The position numbers were made by a program, and so were the translations under genes. From contig JASIJX010000471.1 in the NCBI GenBank assembly GCA_030049955.1, forward strand, positions 1 through 27,569: 27,569 bases of DNA, read 5' to 3'. The notes under the pieces are model-generated. The model was not told the DNA's origin. It did no database searches and worked only from the letters and a program-made list of their open reading frames with translations. The DNA is from Acidobacteriaceae bacterium. Its GTDB lineage: Bacteria; Acidobacteriota; Terriglobia; Terriglobales; Acidobacteriaceae. Shown here piece after piece: positions 1 to 6,508 of the stretch; the stretch's first letter is position 1, and the number at the start of each line of letters is the position of its first letter.

Positions 1-51
1 AAGTCGCAGAGTGAATCCTTTTCCAGTACATGGCCGCGAACGGAGAGCGGA

Positions 52-432
52 TTACCTGTAAGCCTGCTCATCTGCCCAGTTCCCAATAACCGGGAGTCTG
101 AAGCGCTTGCCGTTCAGTGCGCTCATCACACAGCAGAGCCATACCAGGAAAGCGGCAAGAACAGCGACACATACCAGAGCCGTCAAGACGCGAGGCCCAA
201 GGAACCGGAAGAACGGCAGAATGTAAGTCAGGAGGTAACCGAAGCTGATCGCAAAAATGTTCAATAATAGCGACTGCCAAGCGTGGAATCGAACATAGGG
301 CCGCTTATTGTAGCGCCGAATGGCCAGAAAGAAGAACGGCAAGATAGGCGTGAAATAGGCGATTGCAGCAACAGAAGCGTCCGAGAGGCCCGTTCTGGGG
401 GGACCAGCTGTCTTCCCTGCTTTTTCGGACAT
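52..432 (-). CDS. Small DUF4870/Tic20-like membrane protein
   Basis: 126 aa, of unknown biochemical role. After a short polar N-terminus there are about three to four hydrophobic stretches (residues ~20-40, 50-74 and 80-105). Between the first two lies a basic segment with RRYNKRPYVRFHAWQS, and the protein ends in a soluble tail LPVIGNWADEQAYR. The pattern 'F-H-A-x-Q-S' followed by membrane helices and a short 'P-x-I-G' tail is typical of small DUF4870/Tic20-like proteins. The ATG at 432 is preceded by GAGGA about 11 bases upstream. The gene stands alone, with no partner in this window. I recognise the family type, not a specific function. Confidence 0.7.
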   Translation of the reverse strand: MSEKAGKTAGPPRTGLSDASVAAIAYFTPILPFFFLAIRRYNKRPYVRFHAWQSLLLNIFAISFGYLLTYILPFFRFLGPRVLTALVCVAVLAAFLVWLCCVMSALNGKRFRLPVIGNWADEQAYR

Positions 433-728
433 AGAAAAGGATTCCTCGTGTGAGATTCTACACGCTGGGTTGGTTTCCTTCTATCCAGAAGGACTGGATA
501 AGCCAATACGGGCTGTTTCCCGAAACCACTGCAAGAAATCTGATCCATTTGGGTTTGAAAGATTTGCCGATCAGGTTACTGATCATGGCCAAAACGGTAG
601 AGTTATTCGGGGAAGCCGCCCGCACTCATTTCGCGCACGTTTTCGCGTTTCCGGTACACAGTTTGGTCACAATCCGCTGTAAGCCGGTGATGGCATTGAG
701 TAGACGGCTGGGTTCTCAATCTTAAAAC

Positions 729-756
729 CTGGGTTCGGCTCCCGGTAGCACTACCA
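729..756 (+). other. tRNA-like 3' fragment (T-arm, acceptor strand, CCA)
   Basis: CTGGG-TTCGGCT-CCCGG forms a 5-bp T-stem with a 7-base loop. It is followed by seven bases (TAGCACT), a discriminator A and an encoded CCA, exactly the spacing of a tRNA 3' end. The loop reads TTCGGCT rather than the usual TTCRANY, so the position equivalent to A58 is changed. No matching 5' acceptor strand (AGTGCTA) lies 70-95 bases upstream, so this is not an intact tRNA. Truncated tRNA 3' ends of this kind are often left at attachment sites of integrated elements; that origin is inference. Confidence 0.35.
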
Positions 757-831
757 GACATTTCACGCTAAAGTCCGCTAAATCAGCGCGGCTTTTCGTT
801 TGTCCGGAAAAGCTTGTTGCGCGCCAACGGC

Positions 832-857
832 AAAAGCGCGCAATAGTGCGCGGTTTT
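832..857. terminator. Candidate (bidirectional) intrinsic terminator
   Basis: GCGCGC (836-841), loop AATA, and GTGCGC (846-851) form a 6-bp stem on the plus strand with one G-U pair. It is flanked by AAAA (832-835) and TTTT (854-857), so either direction ends in a short U-tract. Read on the minus strand it follows the stop of the frameshifted small gene at 887 by about 36 bases, but there one stem pair becomes C-A. The stem is short, so the call is tentative. Confidence 0.35.
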
Positions 858-886
858 AATGCGGGCACCACCGCGCACATTCGAGC

Positions 887-1095
887 TTACTTTACATCTT
901 TCGTAACTGCAGGAGTCGGCATGCTTTCGTCAACTGGATGCCATTTTGATGGTCCGAGAAAGCCGATCGCTGCAAGTGTGGCCAGCGCCACCAGGGTGCC
1001 AATGATCTGGCGCTTGAAGCAACATGAAAAAGAGTATCCGGAGATGGCTTTGCAGGCGTGCCGGTCACAGAAAGGGGGGCTCGAGAAGTGTTCAT
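887..1095 (-). pseudogene. Frameshifted small single-helix membrane protein gene
   Basis: An ATG at 1095 has an excellent ribosome binding site (AGAGGAG, 4 bases upstream), but its frame soon becomes unconvincing. At a run of five T (about 1027-1031, minus strand CTTTTTC) a -1 shift opens a frame encoding FKRQIIGTLVALATLAAIGF and then a soluble tail ending in TPAVTKDVK, with a TAA at 887-889. The joined product would be about 69 aa: a short polar N-terminus, one transmembrane helix, and a short charged tail. No family is recognised. It may be a pseudogene, an assembly or sequencing error in the T-run, or a frameshifted gene. A hairpin with a T-tract lies about 36 bases beyond the stop. Confidence 0.4.
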
Positions 1096-1153
1096 TGCGC
1101 TCCTCTCATCGACCTCAAAAATTCAGATTGTTGTAATTTGGCAACGATCAACG

Positions 1154-1169
1154 GTCGGGCCGGCCCGAC
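1154..1169. promoter_or_regulatory. 16-bp perfect palindrome, possible operator
   Basis: GTCGGGCCGGCCCGAC is a perfect palindrome about 59 bases upstream of the minus-strand small gene at 1095 and about 200 bases upstream of the oxidase gene at 1367. It could be a dimeric regulator site or a GC-rich chance palindrome. No T-tract follows, so it is not a terminator. The rest of 1096-1366 shows nothing else I can support. Confidence 0.25.
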
Positions 1170-1366
1170 AAGCGAAGATTGCACGCATTTCATGCTACAG
1201 CGCTTCGGAATCCCACACGTCTGTCGTCCCCGGACAACCGCGCTGCTGAGAGTTCAGGGATTCCCTATGTGTCCTTGGTCGTTTGTGTGTAAAATCGCCG
1301 TCGTTGCGTAAAGTCGAACCATCCTATTGAATTGAATAGTTGTAGCAGCAAATAGGAAAACCTGAA

Positions 1367-2632
1367 ATGCCGGACCGGCAATGCGACGTAGCCATCATCG
1401 GTGCTGGAATCGTAGGCCTGGCCACGGGCCTCCAGCTTCTTCGCGCACATCCCGCGCTCAAAATTGCCATCCTTGAGAAAGAACCGCAAGTGGCCGCGCA
1501 CCAGTCGGGTCACAACAGCGGCGTCATCCACGCCGGGCTTTACTACAAGCCCGGTTCGCTCAAGGCCCGGCTATGTATCGAGGGCGCAGCGGCCATGGTG
1601 CGCTTCTGCCAGCAGGAAGGCATTCCATACGAAATTTGCGGCAAGGTGGTTGTTGCCACCAGCGAAGATGAGATTCCCGCACTCAACGAATTGCTGCGCC
1701 GCGGCCGCGCCAACGGCGTTGCAGGTCTGCGCGAACTCACCGCCGACGAGATCCGCGAGATCGAGCCTTATGCCTCCGGCATCCGCGGCCTTCATTCCCC
1801 GGCCACCGGCATCACCGACTACAAAATGGTGGCGCAAAAATACGCCGAGCTCATCTGCCGCAGCGGAGGCGTCGTGCTCACCGGCTCCGAGGTAACGAAG
1901 ATCGTCTCCAGTCCCGGAGAGATAGTTATGGAGTCGTTGACGGGCACAGTGAGCGCGCGCGGCGTAGTGAATTGCGCGGGGCTTTACAGCGACCGCATCG
2001 CGCGCATGGCAGGCGCCGATCAGGGGCTCCAGATCGTCCCCTTCCGCGGCGAGTATTACGAAATCGTGCCCGAAAAGCACCACCTCGTGCGCGGCCTCAT
2101 TTACCCGGTTCCCGATCCGCGCTTTCCGTTCCTCGGCGTCCACTTCACGCGGCGCATTCATGGTGGCGTCGAAGCCGGCCCCAACGCCGTGCTGGCTTTC
2201 AAGCGCGAGGGCTACCTGCGCCATTCGTTCGACATGCGCGATACCGCATCACTCGCGTTCTTCGCCGGCTTCTGGAAGATGGCCTCGCGTTACTGGAAGA
2301 TGGGCTTCGAAGAAGCTTACCGCTCTTGGAGCAAGCATGCCTTCACCGTCGCCCTGCAAAAGCTACTGCCACAGATGACCGAGGACGATATCCGGCCCGG
2401 CGGCTCAGGCGTGCGCGCGCAGGCCGTAGACAAACAGGGTGCACTGCTCGACGACTTCCGGTTCGTCTACCAGGACCGCATTCTGCACGTCTGCAATGTT
2501 CCCTCGCCGGCCGCCACTGCATCGCTTGCCATCGGCCACGAGATCGTAGCAACGATAACTAAAACGAGTTGGTTTTCCCTAATCAGCGAATCTTCGACCA
2601 GCCGCAGATCTTCGCCGCTCTCCGTTCCATAG
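1367..2632 (+). CDS. lhgO: L-2-hydroxyglutarate oxidase (LhgO/YgaF family)
   Basis: 421 aa FAD-dependent oxidase of the DAO superfamily. LhgO-type enzymes oxidise L-2-hydroxyglutarate to 2-oxoglutarate and pass electrons to the membrane quinone pool; they clear a product of promiscuous dehydrogenases. The N-terminus carries the dinucleotide-binding motif IIGAGIVGLA (residues 10-19), then the family-typical QSGHNSGVIHAGLYYKPGS, which places FAD and substrate. The C-terminal domain has RPGGSGVRAQAVD and SPAATASLAIG, which are also characteristic. The protein continues about 20 residues beyond that last motif, a slightly long and unremarkable tail. The ATG at 1367 has only a weak GGA-type site upstream. 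The gene converges on the E2 gene of the neighbouring operon with 25 bases between stops. There is no sign of shared function with that operon. Confidence 0.9.
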   Translation: MPDRQCDVAIIGAGIVGLATGLQLLRAHPALKIAILEKEPQVAAHQSGHNSGVIHAGLYYKPGSLKARLCIEGAAAMVRFCQQEGIPYEICGKVVVATSEDEIPALNELLRRGRANGVAGLRELTADEIREIEPYASGIRGLHSPATGITDYKMVAQKYAELICRSGGVVLTGSEVTKIVSSPGEIVMESLTGTVSARGVVNCAGLYSDRIARMAGADQGLQIVPFRGEYYEIVPEKHHLVRGLIYPVPDPRFPFLGVHFTRRIHGGVEAGPNAVLAFKREGYLRHSFDMRDTASLAFFAGFWKMASRYWKMGFEEAYRSWSKHAFTVALQKLLPQMTEDDIRPGGSGVRAQAVDKQGALLDDFRFVYQDRILHVCNVPSPAATASLAIGHEIVATITKTSWFSLISESSTSRRSSPLSVP

Positions 2633-2657
2633 CGATTGCAGAGTGGAGGAGCCGCTT

Positions 2658-3320
2658 TCAAGCTTCGATTACGATCTTCTCATTCCACGGATCGCGGCCC
2701 ATATCGTGGCCCTGAACAGTATCCTGACCACCACCCGTTTCTGATCCGCTATGAGTCCCTGCCGTCGCAGGCTGCTGCGCAAAAGAAGGTACCGCACCCG
2801 TTCTCGTTGTTGCGGCCTGCAAGGACACCGCTCCAGCCGGTTCCGGCCCTGCTTCGCTCGGCGGCGCAATCACGCGGTCGTCCACGGGCAGCATGCTTTC
2901 GTTCTGTGCCGCCCATTTCGCCGCCAGCCCATTGAGCGGACTGCGCGTGTTGTACTCCTGGTAAGCGATCATGCGGCCGATGCGAATGACCAGTTCATCG
3001 AGGCCCTCTGACGCCGCCCAGAAATCGCCAATGCACACGCTCGCGTCATCGAAGTTGGGATGGAAGACCGGCGTCAGCATCCGGCACTGCGGCGCGCGCC
3101 GCGGATAATCGAGCGAGAGATTCACTTCGAGAAGGTGCGTATCGCGCTCCAGTATATTTCCGCCGGCGTCCACGTAGAGCCCCTTCACGCGATACGTGAA
3201 CCGGTAAATCTCCGGCGGAATGCCCGCCGTACCGCTGATCTCGATCAGCGGCCAGTGGGCAAAGCGGCGCCGGATGAGCTCGGCGTCAACCATTAGCCTG
3301 CGCGTGCGCGGTGATGCCAT
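2658..3320 (-). CDS. Bacterial ubiquitin-conjugating enzyme (E2, UBC fold)
   Basis: 220 aa. An E2 carries the activated ubiquitin-like protein on a cysteine and transfers it to targets, usually guided by an E3. Residues ~10-145 follow the UBC fold. The diagnostic PVFHPNF places HPN at 87-89, and Cys96 follows at VCIGDFW, the position of the catalytic Cys of eukaryotic E2s (here seven residues after the Asn, commonly eight). After it come the helix LDELVIRIGRMIAYQEYN and SPLNGLAAKWAAQN, matching the 'P-L-N-x-x-A-A' segment of canonical E2s. Residues ~150-220 are a low-complexity Pro/Ala/Gly/Ser tail, probably disordered, ending in WNEKIVIEA. The start at 3320 has GAGGA five bases upstream. It is the last gene of the operon, 13 bases after the GYF gene. 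The UBC assignment is strong; the partner is inferred from context. Confidence 0.9.
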   Translation of the reverse strand: MASPRTRRLMVDAELIRRRFAHWPLIEISGTAGIPPEIYRFTYRVKGLYVDAGGNILERDTHLLEVNLSLDYPRRAPQCRMLTPVFHPNFDDASVCIGDFWAASEGLDELVIRIGRMIAYQEYNTRSPLNGLAAKWAAQNESMLPVDDRVIAPPSEAGPEPAGAVSLQAATTRTGAVPSFAQQPATAGTHSGSETGGGQDTVQGHDMGRDPWNEKIVIEA

Positions 3321-3333
3321 GCGCGTCCTCGTT

Positions 3334-3969
3334 TCAGGAAAGCTCGCCGGTCTTCTTCCAGCGCGCCAGACGGTTAACGTGGTACTGGATGTAAACGATC
3401 CCGAAGAAGAAGACCATCACGCCACTCATCGACAAACCGATGTTCTCCACGCTGCTGTAATACTCCTCCATCGCCGCGCGAATGCTAAAGGCGGCAGCGA
3501 TCATGCAGATAACGCCGCCCAACATCAACAACCCCCCGACCACATTGAGCCCCGGAGTGTGGGTGAACGTGCCCACGAAAATGGCCACCGCGCCGGCAAT
3601 CATGCCCGCCGGGTACATCGCCGCCAGCACCATCGGATTGTTCTTCCCCGTAAGCTTGCGCGCCCAGTTGCCCTGCACCAGAGCCCAGATGATGTTGAAG
3701 TAGCCGCGCGTGATGATATCGAGCAACAGCAGCCAACCCCAGTGCAGATTCGGCGGCAGCGGAACCGTGGCCGCACCGCTCTCCACAGCGTGCATCGTCA
3801 CCGGAATCGGAATATCGCCAAGCACCTGCGACACCGGTATCCAGCCGGCCATGCCGTCGCTGAACGCCAGGTCGGTTGCAGCCACGTGGCCGGTCTGCAT
3901 ATAGCGCTGAAGGTCGGTAAGCGTGTACGGCCCAAATTCCTGATCGCCGCGTTTCAGCCGGTAGTCCAT
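3334..3969 (-). CDS. GYF_2 (DUF4339)-type membrane protein
   Basis: 211 aa. Residues 1-55 read YRLKRGDQEFGPYTLTDLQR and later MAGWIPVSQ: the 'GP-Y-x-x-x-x-L' and 'W-x-P' pattern of the GYF_2/DUF4339 domain, a small fold thought to bind proline-rich peptides. The rest is membrane-embedded: hydrophobic segments near 78-100, 115-135, 140-160 and 180-198, ending in a basic tail RLARWKKTGELS. GGGA-like AAGGGAAG lies about six bases before the ATG. It sits between the RING-TM2 gene (12 bases upstream) and the E2 gene (13 bases downstream), so it may tether E2 or RING at the membrane. Several partners in the operon have Pro-rich linkers (RING protein 80-130, E2 tail, JAB tail), natural ligands for a GYF-like domain. 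That link is inference. Confidence 0.75.
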   Translation of the reverse strand: MDYRLKRGDQEFGPYTLTDLQRYMQTGHVAATDLAFSDGMAGWIPVSQVLGDIPIPVTMHAVESGAATVPLPPNLHWGWLLLLDIITRGYFNIIWALVQGNWARKLTGKNNPMVLAAMYPAGMIAGAVAIFVGTFTHTPGLNVVGGLLMLGGVICMIAAAFSIRAAMEEYYSSVENIGLSMSGVMVFFFGIVYIQYHVNRLARWKKTGELS

Positions 3970-3981
3970 AGTCTTCCCTTT

Positions 3982-4593
3982 CTAATTGCGGAACGGGACT
4001 CCATCCCCGTCCGTGGTGATGGTGCAGATGTCGATAACGGCCCAGATCCAGACCATAAGTCCGCCGAAGCCGAAGGTCAGCACGGTAATGCCAAGCTGCA
4101 GAAAACCTTTCTTCGTATAACCTGCATAAAAACTGTGCGCGCCAAACGCACCCAGCAGCACGCCGAGCAGCAGGAATGTCGTCCGGTTCCGCGCGTCGGC
4201 CGAGGGCTCGGCTAAAAACGGATCGACTGCCGCTACCGCAGGCCGAACTGCCGGCCGCGGCCGTGCCGGCACATTGTAGCCAGCGCTGCTGAACAACGGC
4301 GCTGTCGTAATGGGCAGCTCGGGCGGCGCATTCACCAGCGGCGGAGGAGGTGGCGCCGCAGCTGTCGCAGCCAGTGCGTCCGACATCGTTGTTCCCGCAG
4401 TCTCAAGCTCCGTTGCGCCAATGCTGAGCTTTGGCTCGGCCGCAGGCGCAGCAGTGCAGCCAAACACCGTGCATCCGCCATTCTCCCGGAAACAATCCGC
4501 ATGATGTGGAGTCCCGCACCCGGGACATTCCAGCACCTCGTCCTCGGGCGCCTCTACCGGAGCGCGGCAGTACGGACACACAACCGCGATCAT
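3982..4593 (-). CDS. RING-like zinc finger fused to TM2 membrane domain; candidate E3
   Basis: 203 aa. The N-terminus holds eight regularly spaced zinc ligands: C6-x2-C9, C23-x2-C26, H31 (H30 adjacent), C34, C41 and C46. This CCCC-HCCC order is that of a cross-brace RING/PHD-like finger and matches the prokaryotic RING families described by comparative genomics. Residues ~50-135 form a Pro/Ala-rich linker. Residues ~137-195 are a TM2 domain: a first helix FLLLGVLLGAFGAHSFYAGY, a glycine-rich turn, and a second helix ending in WIWAVIDI. It is the only gene here that could encode an E3 and would present its RING on the cytoplasmic side. It overlaps the FHA gene by four bases (ATG within the stop), a sign of translational coupling. 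The RING fold is a reading of cysteine spacing; ligase activity is inferred. Confidence 0.82.
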   Translation of the reverse strand: MIAVVCPYCRAPVEAPEDEVLECPGCGTPHHADCFRENGGCTVFGCTAAPAAEPKLSIGATELETAGTTMSDALAATAAAPPPPPLVNAPPELPITTAPLFSSAGYNVPARPRPAVRPAVAAVDPFLAEPSADARNRTTFLLLGVLLGAFGAHSFYAGYTKKGFLQLGITVLTFGFGGLMVWIWAVIDICTITTDGDGVPFRN

Positions 4594-5684
4594 GGCCGCA
4601 CCTTCTCCTTGTAGCGGAAGCTATAGCGGCCGATCTGCACCAGGTCGCCGTCAGCCAGCACGCGGTTCGTCACGGGCATCCCGGCGACAGCAACGGGCCC
4701 CCTAGCCCGCAACGTCATGCGCGAACCATTTGCCGCCAGCACTGCGTGACTGGGCAAAATCGATGGATCCTTGAACAGGTAAATATCCGATCTCTGGTCG
4801 CTCCCGATCACGGTTTGCGGTTTGTAAAGGATGAATTGCTTGCCGGCCAGCGGGCCGGCAGTGACGTAGAACCACCGGTCCTTGAGCGCGCTCTCCACTA
4901 CGCCCATCATGGCGCCGGTCGCCAGTCCAAAGATGCCAAATCCCACGGCGCGGCTTAGCGCAGCGCTCGCGGTGCCCGCGCCAATCGAAATCGGATCGAA
5001 CAGCAGCCCTCCGACGCACGCGCCCAGCACGCCTCCGAGAACGCCAAACTTGCCCTTCTTGAACGATTGCCCAACGATCCCATACACCAGCCCGCCAGCC
5101 GCGCCAAACACCGTCCATGCCATGGCGCGAGCGATCCAGAATGCAGGGCTATGGTTGCTGTGCACTCCGAGCATCACGCAGAACGTCAGCACAATATGGA
5201 AAACAATGTTGGCGAAGAAGAAAAATATAAACCCCAGCAAAATGCCGAGCGGCAGAGAAAGCGCAGTGCGCAGAATCGCCTTTTGCAACGAGCGCTCCAC
5301 CAGGCTTTCGGCAATCCCAAAGCCCAGGCTCATCAGCGCCATCAGCACCGGAACCATAACAAGGTTGCCCCAGCGCGCACCGCCCGGCAGGTCAGAGAAA
5401 AACGGCTCGCAAATCGCCCAGCCGGTCAGCGCTCCCACGAGCCCCGCCGCGCCCAGGTAGAACCACCCCTGCAGAAAAATGCTGCCGCGCTCGTGTTCTA
5501 CTTCCGGCACAACGCCCGAGGCATCCGCAATCGTGCCCCACGATTTGGCAGGGGACTGGCTGCCCGCCGCCGTCGGCACAATTGGCTGCGGCCCGCGCTC
5601 CCTCACTTCCACCGCCGCCAGGTCCTCATGCGTGATCTTGATTCCCTCGGCCGCGATTTCATTGTTCGGAGTGCTCGAACTCAT
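4590..5684 (-). CDS. Polytopic membrane protein with C-terminal FHA domain
   Basis: 364 aa. Residues ~1-70 are polar and soluble. About six to seven hydrophobic segments follow between 70 and 270 (for example GWFYLGAAGLVGALTGWAI and LGILLGFIFFFFANIVFHIV), rich in Gly/Ala. Residues ~283-360 look like a forkhead-associated domain: TVIGSDQRSDIYL then PSILPSHAVL, with the conserved Ser-His that contacts phosphothreonine and a late ADGDLVQIGRYSFRY strand pair. The usual Gly-Arg of the first strand is replaced by Gly-Ser-Asp. FHA domains read phosphothreonine, yet no Ser/Thr kinase lies in this operon, so a kinase would have to act from elsewhere. The start overlaps the JAB stop by four bases and the stop overlaps the RING start by four. 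Probably a membrane scaffold for the conjugation machinery (inference). Confidence 0.8.
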   Translation of the reverse strand: MSSSTPNNEIAAEGIKITHEDLAAVEVRERGPQPIVPTAAGSQSPAKSWGTIADASGVVPEVEHERGSIFLQGWFYLGAAGLVGALTGWAICEPFFSDLPGGARWGNLVMVPVLMALMSLGFGIAESLVERSLQKAILRTALSLPLGILLGFIFFFFANIVFHIVLTFCVMLGVHSNHSPAFWIARAMAWTVFGAAGGLVYGIVGQSFKKGKFGVLGGVLGACVGGLLFDPISIGAGTASAALSRAVGFGIFGLATGAMMGVVESALKDRWFYVTAGPLAGKQFILYKPQTVIGSDQRSDIYLFKDPSILPSHAVLAANGSRMTLRARGPVAVAGMPVTNRVLADGDLVQIGRYSFRYKEKVRP

Positions 5685-6508
5685 GGCTTGCCTTTCTTGG
5701 CCCCAGAGGACGTTGACGGCGTTGGTGGTTGTATCGCGTCCGGCTCGGCAATTGGTGCACTTGCCGGGGCGCCGCTCGCCGGCTGCTCCAATAAGTAAGG
5801 CTGTCCGGTGTGCGGATCGACAGGGACAAGAAGATAGTGCGTGAAGAAATAATAGGAGGAGAGAAGAATTCCCGCCACAAAAACAATCGTGTATACCAGC
5901 ATGGTCGCGGCCGTGCTCAGCGCGTCCCGCCGCGGCGCAGGCGCCGACAGCTCCCGTGCGGCCCCTACCCTCGCCCCAGCCCTCATCTCGACCGCCTCAG
6001 GAAACAACGGCTCCGGCTTGCCCGTTTCCCCGGCGCCCTCGCCAGCCTTTTCATCCGCCATCACGATGCGGGCCAGCCGTTCCAGACGCCCATCCACCCA
6101 TCCAAAGCACCCTTCTTCATCGGAGTGGGGGTCATACACCCACGCCACTTGGCGCGGCGCCGAGAAGAAATTCTTGTGGATGAACGTGTCATGGTCGGAG
6201 AGGAAAACGCCGAATCCAGGATGCGAGTGATACCACCCCACGATCCGCGCATCCGGATAATCGCGGTCCTTTACCCGGTAAATATGCTCCCAAGTGTCCT
6301 GGGTGAACGTGACGTGCGTGCCCGCCTCCACAGCATTCGTCCCGGGAATGCTGGCGTCAATCGTGGTTGCACCGTCGTCTTCCGATCCAATCAGCACCCC
6401 GCAGATCTCGGCGGCGTCTGACGAACGAGCATGCTGGCGGATGCGCCGCACAGCCTCGCAGCGGATGCGGACTTCGACCTCTTTCGCTCTCCCGGTCTTC
6501 TGCTTCAT
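5681..6508 (-). CDS. JAMM/JAB (MPN+) isopeptidase with C-terminal membrane anchor
   Basis: 275 aa. JAMM proteins are zinc metalloproteases that cut the isopeptide bond after a ubiquitin-like C-terminus, or trim its precursor. The metal site is complete: Glu34 in AAEICGVLIG, then GWYHSHPGFGVFLSDHD with His94, His96, Ser104 and Asp107 in the exact H-x-H-x7-S-x2-D spacing. The catalytic domain spans ~10-150. A charged linker (~150-200) leads to one strong transmembrane helix (~202-223) and a short Pro-rich tail that would face the periplasm. The tail-proximal anchor keeps the protease on the cytoplasmic face. The start overlaps the E1 stop by four bases (ATGA). Expected jobs are deconjugation and removal of the terminal Arg of the ubiquitin-like precursor; both are inferred. 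Confidence 0.9.
   Translation of the reverse strand: MKQKTGRAKEVEVRIRCEAVRRIRQHARSSDAAEICGVLIGSEDDGATTIDASIPGTNAVEAGTHVTFTQDTWEHIYRVKDRDYPDARIVGWYHSHPGFGVFLSDHDTFIHKNFFSAPRQVAWVYDPHSDEEGCFGWVDGRLERLARIVMADEKAGEGAGETGKPEPLFPEAVEMRAGARVGAARELSAPAPRRDALSTAATMLVYTIVFVAGILLSSYYFFTHYLLVPVDPHTGQPYLLEQPASGAPASAPIAEPDAIQPPTPSTSSGAKKGKP

Larger units (their letters stand above)
433..886. other. Gene-poor intergenic stretch
   Basis: About 450 bases with no reading frame that resembles a known protein. Open frames exist (for example plus strand 450-725), but their translations show no domain, signal or membrane pattern. The only structure I can support is the tRNA-like 3' fragment near 729-756 and a GC-rich hairpin near 836-857, listed separately. 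The stretch may be a scar left by an excised or decayed element, but no integrase or transposase remnant is readable. Confidence 0.5.

Noticed and set aside
450..725. Plus-strand open frame of 91 codons
   Set aside because: GTG start without ribosome site, no domain or composition pattern, and its end runs into the tRNA-like fragment; likely chance.
846..1136. Plus-strand open frame with AGGAG before an internal ATG at 921
   Set aside because: Translation shows no protein-like pattern, whereas the opposite strand gives a clean transmembrane helix in the shifted frame; the purine motif is probably chance.
3220..4215. 331-aa plus-strand open frame across the E2/GYF/RING genes
   Set aside because: His/Arg-rich shadow of the minus-strand genes, whose motifs (HPN and Cys96, zinc ligands, TM2) are unmistakable.
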